In this document: positions 1-5,376 of the stretch, one piece after another
How positions within the stretch are numbered: the first letter of the stretch is position 1
Layout: each line of letters starts with the position of its first letter
Assembly (NCBI GenBank): GCA_021820645.1
Contig: JAKADJ010000094.1
Coordinates: forward strand, 1-7,899
Reading direction: 5' to 3'
DNA length: 7,899 bases
From: Bacillota bacterium
GTDB lineage: Bacteria; Bacillota_E; Sulfobacillia; Sulfobacillales; Sulfobacillaceae
The notes under the pieces: model-generated
Database searches by the model: none
What the model was told of the DNA's origin: nothing
What the model saw: only the letters and a program-made list of their open reading frames with translations
Made by a program: the position numbers and the translations under genes

Positions 1-258
1 CCATTTCGAGGATTTGCTTCGCCGTAAACTGTCCCTCTCGAGTCGGCTGGGCCCAAGGCCGCCCCAAATATCCTCCATCTGCCCCCGATCCACCCAATCT
101 TGGTGCCATTGGCGAAGATGCCTTCTTAATGCGGATTCGTCGTGATCCGATAAATTTTGTTCGGATTTCACCGTGGTCACCAAATCTTCGTGAGATAACC
201 CATCCCCGTGAGCCAAAAGGTGGCGTAAAAGATGGTGTTCCATTTCTTTAATCTGCAT
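1..258 (-). CDS. Hypothetical protein, N-terminal part, runs off the left edge
   Basis: This frame is open for 86 codons from an ATG at 258 to the window edge, so only the N-terminus is present. It begins MQIKEMEHHLLRHLLAHGDG and is rich in charged residues and His, with helix-forming stretches (roughly residues 3-17, 22-33 and 42-55). No signal peptide or membrane segment is visible. A purine-rich ribosome binding site (AGGGAAGGGG) lies about 5 bases before the ATG, which supports this start. I do not recognise the family. From about residue 64 onward the text in this frame looks less protein-like (LERDSLRRSKSSKW). The neighbouring frame reads GRPWAQPTREGQFTAKQILE, so a one-base shift in the four-C run at 62-65 is possible. 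The gene is transcribed divergently from the rhodanese gene. Confidence 0.5.
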   Translation of the reverse strand, partial: MQIKEMEHHLLRHLLAHGDGLSHEDLVTTVKSEQNLSDHDESALRRHLRQWHQDWVDRGQMEDIWGGLGPSRLERDSLRRSKSSKW

Positions 259-278
259 GGTTGCCCCTTCCCTTTCGG

Positions 279-308
279 TTTATCGTCTCTACCTCGGCGT
301 GACGCCAA
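279..308 (-). promoter_or_regulatory. Possible promoter with a small palindrome for the left-edge gene
   Basis: Read on the minus strand, TTGGCG (303-308) is followed 18 bases later by GATAAA (279-284), each matching four of six bases of the sigma-70 consensus. An 11-base palindrome, GGCGT-g-ACGCC (296-306), overlaps the -35 element and could be a repressor site. The position suits the gene that starts at 258. Support is only by pattern. Confidence 0.3.
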
Positions 309-461
309 TATGACCATCTAGACTAAATGAGAATCGTCGTAAGGCCCTGTTGGCCTTCAAGTGGTTTCGATTCCTCGTTTTGTTTTCGAATAAACGATTA
401 TCTCCCCTCAATACACCTACATAATTCGCCGACGCACGTTGGTCATACAAGTAATTATTCA

Positions 462-493
462 TTGGTCACACAGCACCATGATTATGTTACAAT
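462..493 (+). promoter_or_regulatory. Extended -10 promoter for the rhodanese gene
   Basis: TGTTACAAT at 485-493 is an extended -10 element: TG, one base, then TACAAT (five of six consensus bases). A clear -35 box is lacking. TTGGTC at 462-467 lies 20 bases upstream, a poor spacing, but extended -10 promoters often need no good -35. Transcription would start near 500, inside the palindrome at 492-511. If this promoter is used, the ATG at 484 cannot be the translation start of the rhodanese. Confidence 0.4.
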
Positions 494-831
494 ATACCCC
501 ATGTGGTATATGGGAGGCGAGCAAAACGGTTAAACATCTTTCAGGAGAACGCGTCCAATCCCTGGCTCGTTCGGGCCATGCCATCATTGTTGATGTGCGA
601 GAAGGCGCGGAATACCGAGAAGGTCATATCCCTCGGGCCAAGCACATTTCTTTAAGTCAGCTGGTGTATCGACTCAAAGAAGTGCCTAAAGACAAAACGG
701 TAGTGGTCGTCTGTCGGTCCGGCAACCGTTCTTCAAAAGCTGCCGAATTGTTGGGCGAGGCCGGTTATCGGAATGTGTACAACCTATCCGGCGGAATGGA
801 CAAATGGAACGGACCGGTCGACAAAAGTTAG
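484..831 (+). CDS. Single-domain rhodanese (sulfurtransferase)
   Basis: This is a cytoplasmic single-domain rhodanese, a family that carries sulfane sulfur as a persulfide on one cysteine and passes it to acceptors in thiosulfate or persulfide metabolism. Numbered from the ATG at 484 (115 aa), the fold landmarks are IIVDVRE (D37), GHIPRAKHI (from G47), VVVVCRSGNRS with catalytic C77, and LSGGMDKW near the end. The active loop C-R-S-G-N-R is the classical rhodanese loop, so the enzyme should be active. The domain itself starts near TVKHLSGERV (about 526). The start is unresolved. ATG 484 has no ribosome binding site and overlaps the predicted -10 box. The only good ribosome site, GGAGGCG at 513-519, is followed by no ATG, GTG or TTG in frame; GTT at 529 lies where a start would be expected. 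It is probably controlled through the palindrome at 492-511. Confidence 0.85.
   Translation: MLQYTPCGIWEASKTVKHLSGERVQSLARSGHAIIVDVREGAEYREGHIPRAKHISLSQLVYRLKEVPKDKTVVVVCRSGNRSSKAAELLGEAGYRNVYNLSGGMDKWNGPVDKS
492..511 (+). promoter_or_regulatory. 20-bp near-perfect palindrome, candidate CsoR/CstR-type operator
   Basis: The sequence ATATACC (492-498) and GGTATAT (505-511) form a perfect 7-bp inverted repeat. It is centred on self-complementary CATG (500-503), with one mismatched pair at 499/504. It sits immediately downstream of, and overlaps, the -10 box and the predicted transcription start, a classic repressor position. The ATACCCC half-site resembles operators of CsoR/CstR-family copper and persulfide sensors, which often control rhodanese genes. 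No such regulator gene is in the window, so the assignment is inference. Confidence 0.4.
512..519 (+). promoter_or_regulatory. Ribosome binding site without a usual start codon
   Basis: GGGAGGCG is the best Shine-Dalgarno match ahead of the rhodanese domain. Ten bases downstream in frame is GTT (529), where GTG would have been expected. An ATG at 510 overlaps it, but that frame stops after about seven codons. Confidence 0.35.
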
Positions 832-945
832 ACAAAAATTTCCCCGGCGTCACTCTACTTTCCCTCGCGCCAGCTCCACCAACCGTGTAGGATAGAGGGA
901 GAATGGTGGCGTGGCGCACGTCCGCCAGAAAGTAGGGGATCCCGC

Positions 946-1323
946 ATGCAGGCACGAACCTTGGATCACATTGTACTCGAGATAAAGAATCTCGAAGCAT
1001 CCCTAAACTTCTATCATCAATTGCTTGGAATGGAAACCGTCCGGCTCGATTCCTACTACGCCGGGACGGCTCCATTCCCCTCGGTGAAAATCGGGAACAC
1101 TCTCATTGACCTTTTTGTTACCGATTCCCCACAAGTCGGCCTCAACCATTTTTGTGTCGAAGTGTCCAACCCCATCGCAGAGATTTTAGGGGAATTGAAA
1201 CAACACGATATCGCTTACGAAAACCTCGGGCAGCGCTTTGGAGCCCTAGGCGAAGGGACTAGTGTGTACATAAAAGACCCGGACGGCTACACGGTGGAGA
1301 TTCGCACCTACCAATCCTCGTAG
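946..1323 (+). CDS. VOC/glyoxalase-fold metalloprotein
   Basis: This complete 125-aa protein belongs to the vicinal oxygen chelate superfamily (glyoxalase I, extradiol dioxygenases, fosfomycin resistance proteins). It has two beta-alpha-beta-beta-beta modules. The first starts at LDHIVLEIKNLEASLNFYHQ (residues 6-25), and the second at LNHFCVEV (66-73). It ends with the family signature IKDPDGYTVEIR (109-120). Likely metal ligands are H8, H68 and E118, with D55 or a neighbour as a possible fourth. The substrate cannot be told from sequence. Similar stand-alone proteins are often annotated as glyoxalases or dioxygenases without proof. A weak AGGGG ribosome site lies about 7 bases before the ATG. 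The gene follows the rhodanese by 114 bases on the same strand with no obvious terminator between, so co-transcription is possible. Confidence 0.85.
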   Translation: MQARTLDHIVLEIKNLEASLNFYHQLLGMETVRLDSYYAGTAPFPSVKIGNTLIDLFVTDSPQVGLNHFCVEVSNPIAEILGELKQHDIAYENLGQRFGALGEGTSVYIKDPDGYTVEIRTYQSS

Positions 1324-1424
1324 ACCCGGCTACTGGGCTATTTCATTCCTCTCTGGTTGCCCGAAGCGCCAGGGCATCAGGCGGTCAGAATTCAAAGAAC
1401 TCCTCGATCGGATAAGGAAGCAAG

Positions 1425-2225
1425 ATGGGGAAAGGACACGACATGGCCATAATGGCGGACCAATACCTTGGGGCCTTATTGGGATCGGATGGGCGTTGGG
1501 TAGAAACCGGCGTCTCTTTCGAACCCCTACTTTCGGGTCACGCGGTTCGATACAGCCACCCTCTTCCCGACTCGGTGCCCATCGTGGCGATCTTACCGTA
1601 CCAGCCTCTTCCCTGGCCTTTAACGACGAGAATCCTGACATCGGAAGATTTCGATGGCGATGCCATTGCTGCTAATTTTCGGGAACGAATCCGTCGTTCT
1701 ATACCGGCACTGACCACCTGGTGTGAGAAGGATTTGGTGCGGGCCTGGTACACCCAATCCCACTATCGCTGGACGGCCCCGAGTCCCACAGAACGTGACC
1801 GTAGTGGATGGCTTAAGTCCCAGGGGTCTCTTAGTGATCTGACCGTGGGCTTGGTCGGAGACCTGTTAGAACAGTTCACCGGTGAGGGTCGGCCGTCCTA
1901 TCAGAGTCATCACGGATTCTGGTATTCCTCATATCGGGAGCTTCTCGTGGAGCAAGTGGAATGGATGTTAAGAGACCAGTGTGGCATCTGGATTCCGCCG
2001 CTCGATGCTCCAGATCCATGGGGACTGGCCGCATCGGACTGGGATCTCGAATTTTTTGAGGAAGCCGGATCGATCGTGACCAATCTAGCCATGGCTGATT
2101 GGTCTATGGTGCTCCGACGCCATCAGGAAGCGGTGATAGCTGACTTGGTTGAAGAAGAACGCCGGGAACAAGCCAAGGCATGGGCTTTAGATCAATTGCA
2201 GCAAAAGTTGCGCCCTTTTTGCTAA
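1425..2225 (+). CDS. Hypothetical soluble protein, C-terminus apparently lost by frameshift
   Basis: This is a 266-aa open frame whose family I do not recognise. It has no signal peptide or membrane segment, is rich in Trp, and has many acidic residues. A Trp-rich middle (WYTQSHYRW, HHGFWYSSYRELLVEQVEWM) is followed by a charged, probably helical or coiled region (VIADLVEEERREQAKAWALD). The start at 1425 has AAGGAAG about 6 bases upstream; an ATG at 1443 with AAAGGAC is an alternative. The frame ends at LRPFC-stop just after a run of five T (2216-2220). Skipping one T continues the protein as LRPFAKQFLNLYR and onward to a stop at 2415, giving about 328 aa. The longer form looks like the ancestral product. 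Confidence 0.6.
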   Translation: MGKGHDMAIMADQYLGALLGSDGRWVETGVSFEPLLSGHAVRYSHPLPDSVPIVAILPYQPLPWPLTTRILTSEDFDGDAIAANFRERIRRSIPALTTWCEKDLVRAWYTQSHYRWTAPSPTERDRSGWLKSQGSLSDLTVGLVGDLLEQFTGEGRPSYQSHHGFWYSSYRELLVEQVEWMLRDQCGIWIPPLDAPDPWGLAASDWDLEFFEEAGSIVTNLAMADWSMVLRRHQEAVIADLVEEERREQAKAWALDQLQQKLRPFC

Positions 2226-2415
2226 GCAATTTCTAAACCTGTACCGGATACACCACGGCGTATCCCTAGGCAAAATCGATCAGAGACACTGGCAATCTGT
2301 CATGTTAACCGTGGCACAATACCAGATCCCACTCGATACGCTCTATGACGCCATCAGGATGGGACTCATTCCTGCCAGTAACAAGGTGAAAAAAATGGTA
2401 ATGCAGCATCCATAG
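2221..2415 (+). pseudogene. Detached C-terminal tail of the preceding protein (+1 frame), HTH-like
   Basis: In the frame one base ahead of the previous gene, 64 codons are open from 2221 to TAG at 2413-2415. The text is protein-like: it includes AKQFLNLYRIHHGVSLGKID, then QRHWQSVMLTVAQYQIPL, then DTLYDAIRMGLIPASNKV. The last part resembles the helix-turn-helix of excisionase/MerR-like DNA-binding domains (compare typical 'VAE..GVS..TLYR.IR.GELPA' patterns). There is no ribosome binding site or start of its own, except an internal ATG in HWQSVM. It joins smoothly to the upstream gene if one T of the T5 run is removed. I therefore read it as the broken-off end of that gene, not a separate gene. 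Confidence 0.5.
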
Positions 2416-2754
2416 CCAACTCCCCTGCCCGTTGCAACTTAGCCTGCAAGTCTAGGCAACATCGCTATCGTGACCCGCTAACAGTATCGCTACCCCGCGA
2501 GCAACCATGGCATCGCTAGACCTATTAAATGCTTCGTGGTAGGCCACCACGCGGCCACGTCACTGGCGAGGGCGACGGGGCTTGGTGAATGGGTGCCGTC
2601 TCATCGACATAGGTGCCTCCTACGGGCCTCCTGACGCCTGGTGCCTGCTCTCCGGGTGAGTGTTCCACCACCCGAATCCGCGCCAAAACTCTTTCGCCGC
2701 GAGTGCAAACACGCCTGGTATTCCGCCATGATCGGTATATCTTAGGTGTCTAGA
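2416..2754. other. 339-bp stretch with no convincing gene
   Basis: No frame here gives a credible complete protein on either strand. On the minus strand there are short open fragments in shifting frames. One, near 2600, contains GGTYVDET, faintly reminiscent of a DDE transposase; another, around 2460-2560, reads VVAYHEAFNRSSDAMVARG. A 6-bp hairpin, CGTGGT-aggcc-ACCACG, lies at 2535-2551. This may be decayed mobile or coding DNA. No terminator for the peptidase gene is visible. Confidence 0.4.
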
Positions 2755-3840
2755 CTACCCAATGATCCGATAGGCTTTTGGCACGATGGTTAATCGGTCA
2801 TTGCCGGTTTCGGTGATAACCAAGGTGTCTTCGAGACGAACACCGCCCAGTCCAGGCACGTAAATACCCGGTTCCACGGTCAAAGTCATGCCGGGGACCA
2901 GAACTTGCTCGGCACGGGGATTGGGTGACGCATAGGGATATTCATGCACGTCGAGCCCGACCCCATGACCTGTGCCATGTCCAAAGGCATCACCGTACCC
3001 CGCCCGCTCAATGAAGGAGCGCGCGGCGGAATCCACCTCACGGCTGGTGGCACCGGGCCGAGCTGCCGCAATCCCGAGTGCTTGGGCTTCTGCCACAATG
3101 TCAAAGATTTTACGCATTGGGTCGGGCGGCGTGCCGACGCCTACGGTGACCGTTTCATCTGACTTGTAGCCCTGGACCTGCGCTCCAAAATCGATGGTAA
3201 CCATTTCACCGGATCGAATCCGGCGGTCCGTCGGGTGTCCATGGGGTAAAGCCCCCCGTTCGCCGGACGCCACAATGGTCGCAAATCCTAAGGATTCGGC
3301 ACCGTTTCGTCGCATGGTCATTTCCAGGGCCAGTGCAAGTTCGATTTCCGTCGATCCTACGACATTTGAAAGCACCTCTAGCAATGACTCGCCAGCGATG
3401 CGGCCTGCTTCCCGGAGGATGACAACTTCCTCCGCGCTTTTTATTAGACGTAGATCTTCGACTAGATTTTGCAACGGATGCCACACCACCGGAATTTCGT
3501 TATTCCAGTCCTGCCATAATTGGTACGGCACCTTATCGGCCTCAAATCCCAATACTGAAATCCGGTGGTTTTTGCAAATTTCCGCAATGGAAGCACCCAC
3601 CGACACGCCATGTCTGACGACTTCGTAGTCCGGGCATTCGGCAGCCACCTGATCTAAATAACGAAAGTCGGTTAGGATCCAGGCGTGGGTAGGGGTCACC
3701 ACCAGATACGCCGAACTCCCAGTAAATCCACTGAGATACCGCAGGTTCGTCGAGCTTAAGGTTTCGGGCGAGGCAATAATCGCCCCATCCAATTCTTTGG
3801 CTACCAGTGCCTCTTGAAACCTTTTCAGCGCTTCGCGCAT
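2755..3840 (-). CDS. Xaa-Pro aminopeptidase / dipeptidase (peptidase family M24B)
   Basis: This complete 361-aa cytoplasmic metallopeptidase should remove N-terminal residues preceding proline. An N-terminal creatinase-like domain (about 1-125; NLRYLSGFTGSSAYLVV) is followed by a pita-bread catalytic domain (about 135-361). All five dinuclear metal ligands are present: D217 (TIDFGA), D228 (YKSDET), H292 (GHGTGHGVG), E323 (TVEPGIY) and E337 (VRLEDT). H200 (LPHGHP) and H299 (DVHE) match the substrate and proton-shuttle histidines. The spacing is that of prolidase-like Xaa-Pro peptidases, and the length matches the family's short form. I chose ATG 3840 because homologues start at this point and AAGGAAG lies about 11 bases upstream. 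The frame stays open upstream to a GTG at 4002, adding 54 residues. In many Firmicutes efp follows this gene, but here it does not. Confidence 0.93.
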   Translation of the reverse strand: MREALKRFQEALVAKELDGAIIASPETLSSTNLRYLSGFTGSSAYLVVTPTHAWILTDFRYLDQVAAECPDYEVVRHGVSVGASIAEICKNHRISVLGFEADKVPYQLWQDWNNEIPVVWHPLQNLVEDLRLIKSAEEVVILREAGRIAGESLLEVLSNVVGSTEIELALALEMTMRRNGAESLGFATIVASGERGALPHGHPTDRRIRSGEMVTIDFGAQVQGYKSDETVTVGVGTPPDPMRKIFDIVAEAQALGIAAARPGATSREVDSAARSFIERAGYGDAFGHGTGHGVGLDVHEYPYASPNPRAEQVLVPGMTLTVEPGIYVPGLGGVRLEDTLVITETGNDRLTIVPKAYRIIG

Positions 3841-4124
3841 GACTATTCGCACTTCCTTTGGGGATATTCTACAACGCATGGTCCCTTTTAGTAGTCGATA
3901 TTGCATCTCGACCGCAAATGAACTCCTGTTACATCTTACCGTATCTGCCGAATCAACCGGGTGGTATTCGTGACAAGCCGGGCACATATTTGTGCGGAAC
4001 ACTGGCCGGCTTCCCTAAAATGCGCGAGGAGCATGGTGGTGCCGGCCAGCATCGGCAAGGAGCATTAGCCATGGCGCACACGTGGTAGCAGGTCGCCTTA
4101 TCTGAAAGGCTTAGGAGAATCGAC
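3841..4124. other. Intergenic region between peptidase and arsenical operon
   Basis: No independent gene is clear in these 284 bases. On the minus strand the peptidase frame remains open to a GTG at 4002, preceded by AGGGAAG. The added peptide contains a CPAC motif and two more Cys (VRC, MRC), so a small N-terminal extension or zinc-ribbon-like peptide cannot be excluded. Promoters for both flanking units should lie here, but I cannot place one with confidence. Confidence 0.3.
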
Positions 4125-4377
4125 ATGGATCCCGAAACGTGCGCTAAAGGCTACTCTGCTATCCGACCCAGTACTAACGGAACATGCAACCCATCAGATT
4201 CTTTATCGCTTCCGAGACCGAGGCCCTGTGTTCCGGATTCATGGGGTGCACGCCACCGAGGGCGATTGGCCAACGTCGACAGATGGAACCGAAAAAACCA
4301 CCACATCGTGGCGGATCTCTCTCTTTTTGTTTCCCGATAGTGAGCGTATAGTCAGCATTACGATACGATCACCTTAA
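4125..4377 (+). pseudogene. Small hypothetical gene broken by an early one-base shift
   Basis: A strong ribosome site (TTAGGAGA) precedes ATG 4125, but that frame soon becomes low-quality text and stops at 4340. One base ahead, from about 4140, a frame reads convincing protein: RALKATLLSDPVLTEHATHQ, ILYRFRDRGPVFRIHGVH, then SWRISLFLFPDSERIVSI, ending at TAA 4375-4377. Deleting a single base between about 4128 and 4145 fuses the good start with the good frame, giving about 83 aa. I do not recognise the family. The tail alternates hydrophobic residues like beta strands, and no Cys remains in the good frame. The stop codon abuts the ribosome site of the ArsI-like gene, so it is probably the first gene of that operon. 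Confidence 0.5.
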
Positions 4378-4383
4378 AGGAGG
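4376..4383 (+). promoter_or_regulatory. Strong ribosome binding site fixing the arsI GTG start
   Basis: AAAGGAGG is a full Shine-Dalgarno sequence. The GTG at 4392 is 8 bases downstream, the ideal distance, whereas the TTG at 4386 is only 2 bases away. It overlaps the TAA of the preceding frameshifted gene. Confidence 0.75.
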
Positions 4384-4391
4384 TTTTGTTT

Positions 4392-4805
4392 GTGCCACGT
4401 ACCCATATTGCTCTACCTGTCTCGAACTTGGACCAGTCGGTAGCCTTTTATAGCCGTTTTCTTGGCACTCCACCCCTACGTCAGATCGGTGGTTACGCAC
4501 AGTTTCTGGTCGAAGACCCCGCGTTAAACCTGGCCTTAACCGAAGATCCCCAAACCCACGTATTACCTGGACATTTTGGTATCGAAGTGGACGAGCTGAA
4601 CGAAGTCGCGTCAACACTGGAACGTGCCCAAGCGGCCGGGCTCGCTACCGAGTTCGAACCGAACTCCCTCTGTTGCCACGCGCGGCAAGAGAAGTTTTGG
4701 GTCCGTGACCCGGATGGGCATCGCTGGGAAGTGTTTTGGGTTCAAGAACGCTTTATGAGCGCATCCGCAATCGCCGACATAGACCTCGGGTGCTGCCATG
4801 CTTGA
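4392..4805 (+). CDS. arsI: ArsI-like carbon-arsenic lyase (ArsI/CadI family, VOC fold)
   Basis: This 137-aa protein is a single-chain VOC metalloenzyme closely resembling ArsI, the iron-dependent dioxygenase that splits the C-As bond of trivalent organoarsenicals such as methylarsenite to give arsenite. The motifs are RTHIALPVSNLDQSVAFYSR (residues 3-22), GYAQFLVEDPALNLAL (34-49), LPGHFGIEV (58-66), and WVRDPDGHRWEVFWV (103-117). Expected Fe ligands H5, H61 and E113 are present. The adjacent pair C94-C95 matches the arsenical-binding cysteines of ArsI, and K101 lies near the expected lysine. Length fits. GTG at 4392 is chosen from the ribosome site. The last residues (DLGCCHA) add a second Cys pair. 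Its stop overlaps the next gene by 8 bases, implying coupled translation. The cadmium-induced CadI subgroup is the main alternative. Confidence 0.85.
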   Translation: MPRTHIALPVSNLDQSVAFYSRFLGTPPLRQIGGYAQFLVEDPALNLALTEDPQTHVLPGHFGIEVDELNEVASTLERAQAAGLATEFEPNSLCCHARQEKFWVRDPDGHRWEVFWVQERFMSASAIADIDLGCCHA

Positions 4806-5262
4806 TCGTTACCGCAGCGATCCCAAAGCCCAGGTGTTTCTCAGCCGTTACGTGAGGCTCGCCCATCACCTTCCTGGAGAGATGGAATCTGGCCCGGCAT
4901 TAGTGTCGTCGATAACGGTGGCCGAGCTGGCCAAGCTCTGGGATTGTTCGGAACGATCTGCAGGGGAATCCCTACAACGCCTAAAATCTTGGGGCTTGGT
5001 GGATTGGGCGCCGAAGCGGGGACGAGGCAAGCGCTCCTTGATCGCAGTGTTAGTCCATCCGGTGCATATCTACTTCGAACACGCAGAAAAAGCCCTTGCC
5101 CAAAATGCACTGGCACAGGCCGGTTTTTGGTTGGGCGAAATCCAACGCGAATGCCCCTGCATTCCCGGAGTTGCGGTGCTGCTCCAGCAGATCCGCGAAC
5201 AGTTAGGACTAGTTCCCTTGACGCCCTGCTGTCCGCCATTTCAGGATGTGGGATCTTCCTAA
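4798..5262 (+). CDS. Stand-alone SgrR_N-like winged-helix regulator
   Basis: This 154-aa protein has a winged helix-turn-helix resembling the N-terminal DNA-binding domain of SgrR (E. coli sugar-phosphate stress regulator). YVRLAHHLPGE (18-28) leads into VAELAKLWDCSERSAGESLQ (41-60), then WGLVDWAPKRGRGKRS (65-80), where the RGRGKRS wing is the most recognisable signature. The solute-binding domain of true SgrR is absent; instead about 70 residues follow (FEHAEKALAQNALAQAGFW, about 93-111). Cysteines occur at C50, at C119 and C121 (ECPC), and at C144-C145 (TPCCPP). The gene overlaps the arsI-like gene by 8 bases and shares its operon. A plausible inference is that it senses arsenicals or another thiophilic ligand through the cysteines and controls the operon. 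C50 also occurs in SgrR itself and need not be a sensor residue. Confidence 0.7.
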   Translation: MLDRYRSDPKAQVFLSRYVRLAHHLPGEMESGPALVSSITVAELAKLWDCSERSAGESLQRLKSWGLVDWAPKRGRGKRSLIAVLVHPVHIYFEHAEKALAQNALAQAGFWLGEIQRECPCIPGVAVLLQQIREQLGLVPLTPCCPPFQDVGSS

Positions 5263-5309
5263 GCCCCTCCCTCGTATCCATATTTACAGTCTATGTACTG
5301 CACCAAGCC

Positions 5310-5338
5310 TTGCATTTCTTGCAATTGGATGTTATAAC
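5310..5338 (+). promoter_or_regulatory. Sigma-70-type promoter for the arsR-SRPBCC operon
   Basis: TTGCAT (5310-5315) and TATAAC (5333-5338) are separated by exactly 17 bases, and a TG at 5330-5331 gives an extended -10. Transcription should start near 5345, inside the inverted repeat at 5338-5367. A small repeat TTGCA / TGCAA (5310-5314, 5320-5324) covers the -35 side. Confidence 0.6.
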
Positions 5339-5367
5339 CAACGTGTAAGCATTTGCTTACACGTTGG
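5338..5367 (+). promoter_or_regulatory. Perfect 13-bp inverted repeat, likely ArsR-family operator
   Basis: CCAACGTGTAAGC (5338-5350) and GCTTACACGTTGG (5355-5367) are exact inverted copies around ATTT. The site begins at the last base of the -10 box, covers the expected transcription start, and ends in the ribosome binding site of the ArsR-type gene. This is where an autorepressor would block transcription. In RNA the same repeat would fold into a hairpin that partly hides the ribosome site, so a translational effect is also possible. Confidence 0.75.
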
Positions 5368-5376
5368 AGGTGTGAG

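Noticed and set aside
327..533. 68-codon plus-strand frame ending just before the rhodanese
   Set aside because: It covers promoter and palindrome sequence, has no ribosome site, and its product does not look like a protein family.
2600..2740. Possible DDE transposase remnant on the minus strand (GGTYVDET) in the empty region
   Set aside because: The match is only a few residues and the surrounding text shifts frame and stops quickly. Too weak to list as a mobile element.
3858..4088. 76-codon plus-strand frame opposite the upstream part of the peptidase gene
   Set aside because: No ribosome site and poor composition; it is antisense to the open extension of the peptidase frame.
4327..4364. 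Promoter directly in front of the arsI-like gene (TTGTTT with TATAGT or TACGAT)
   Set aside because: Spacing is poor (14 bases or far too long) and the stretch is coding for the frameshifted upstream gene, so transcription from further upstream is more likely.
5353..5376. Upstream in-frame start for the ArsR-family gene
   Set aside because: It would start inside the operator without a ribosome site, and the added residues are not part of the family's conserved N-terminus.
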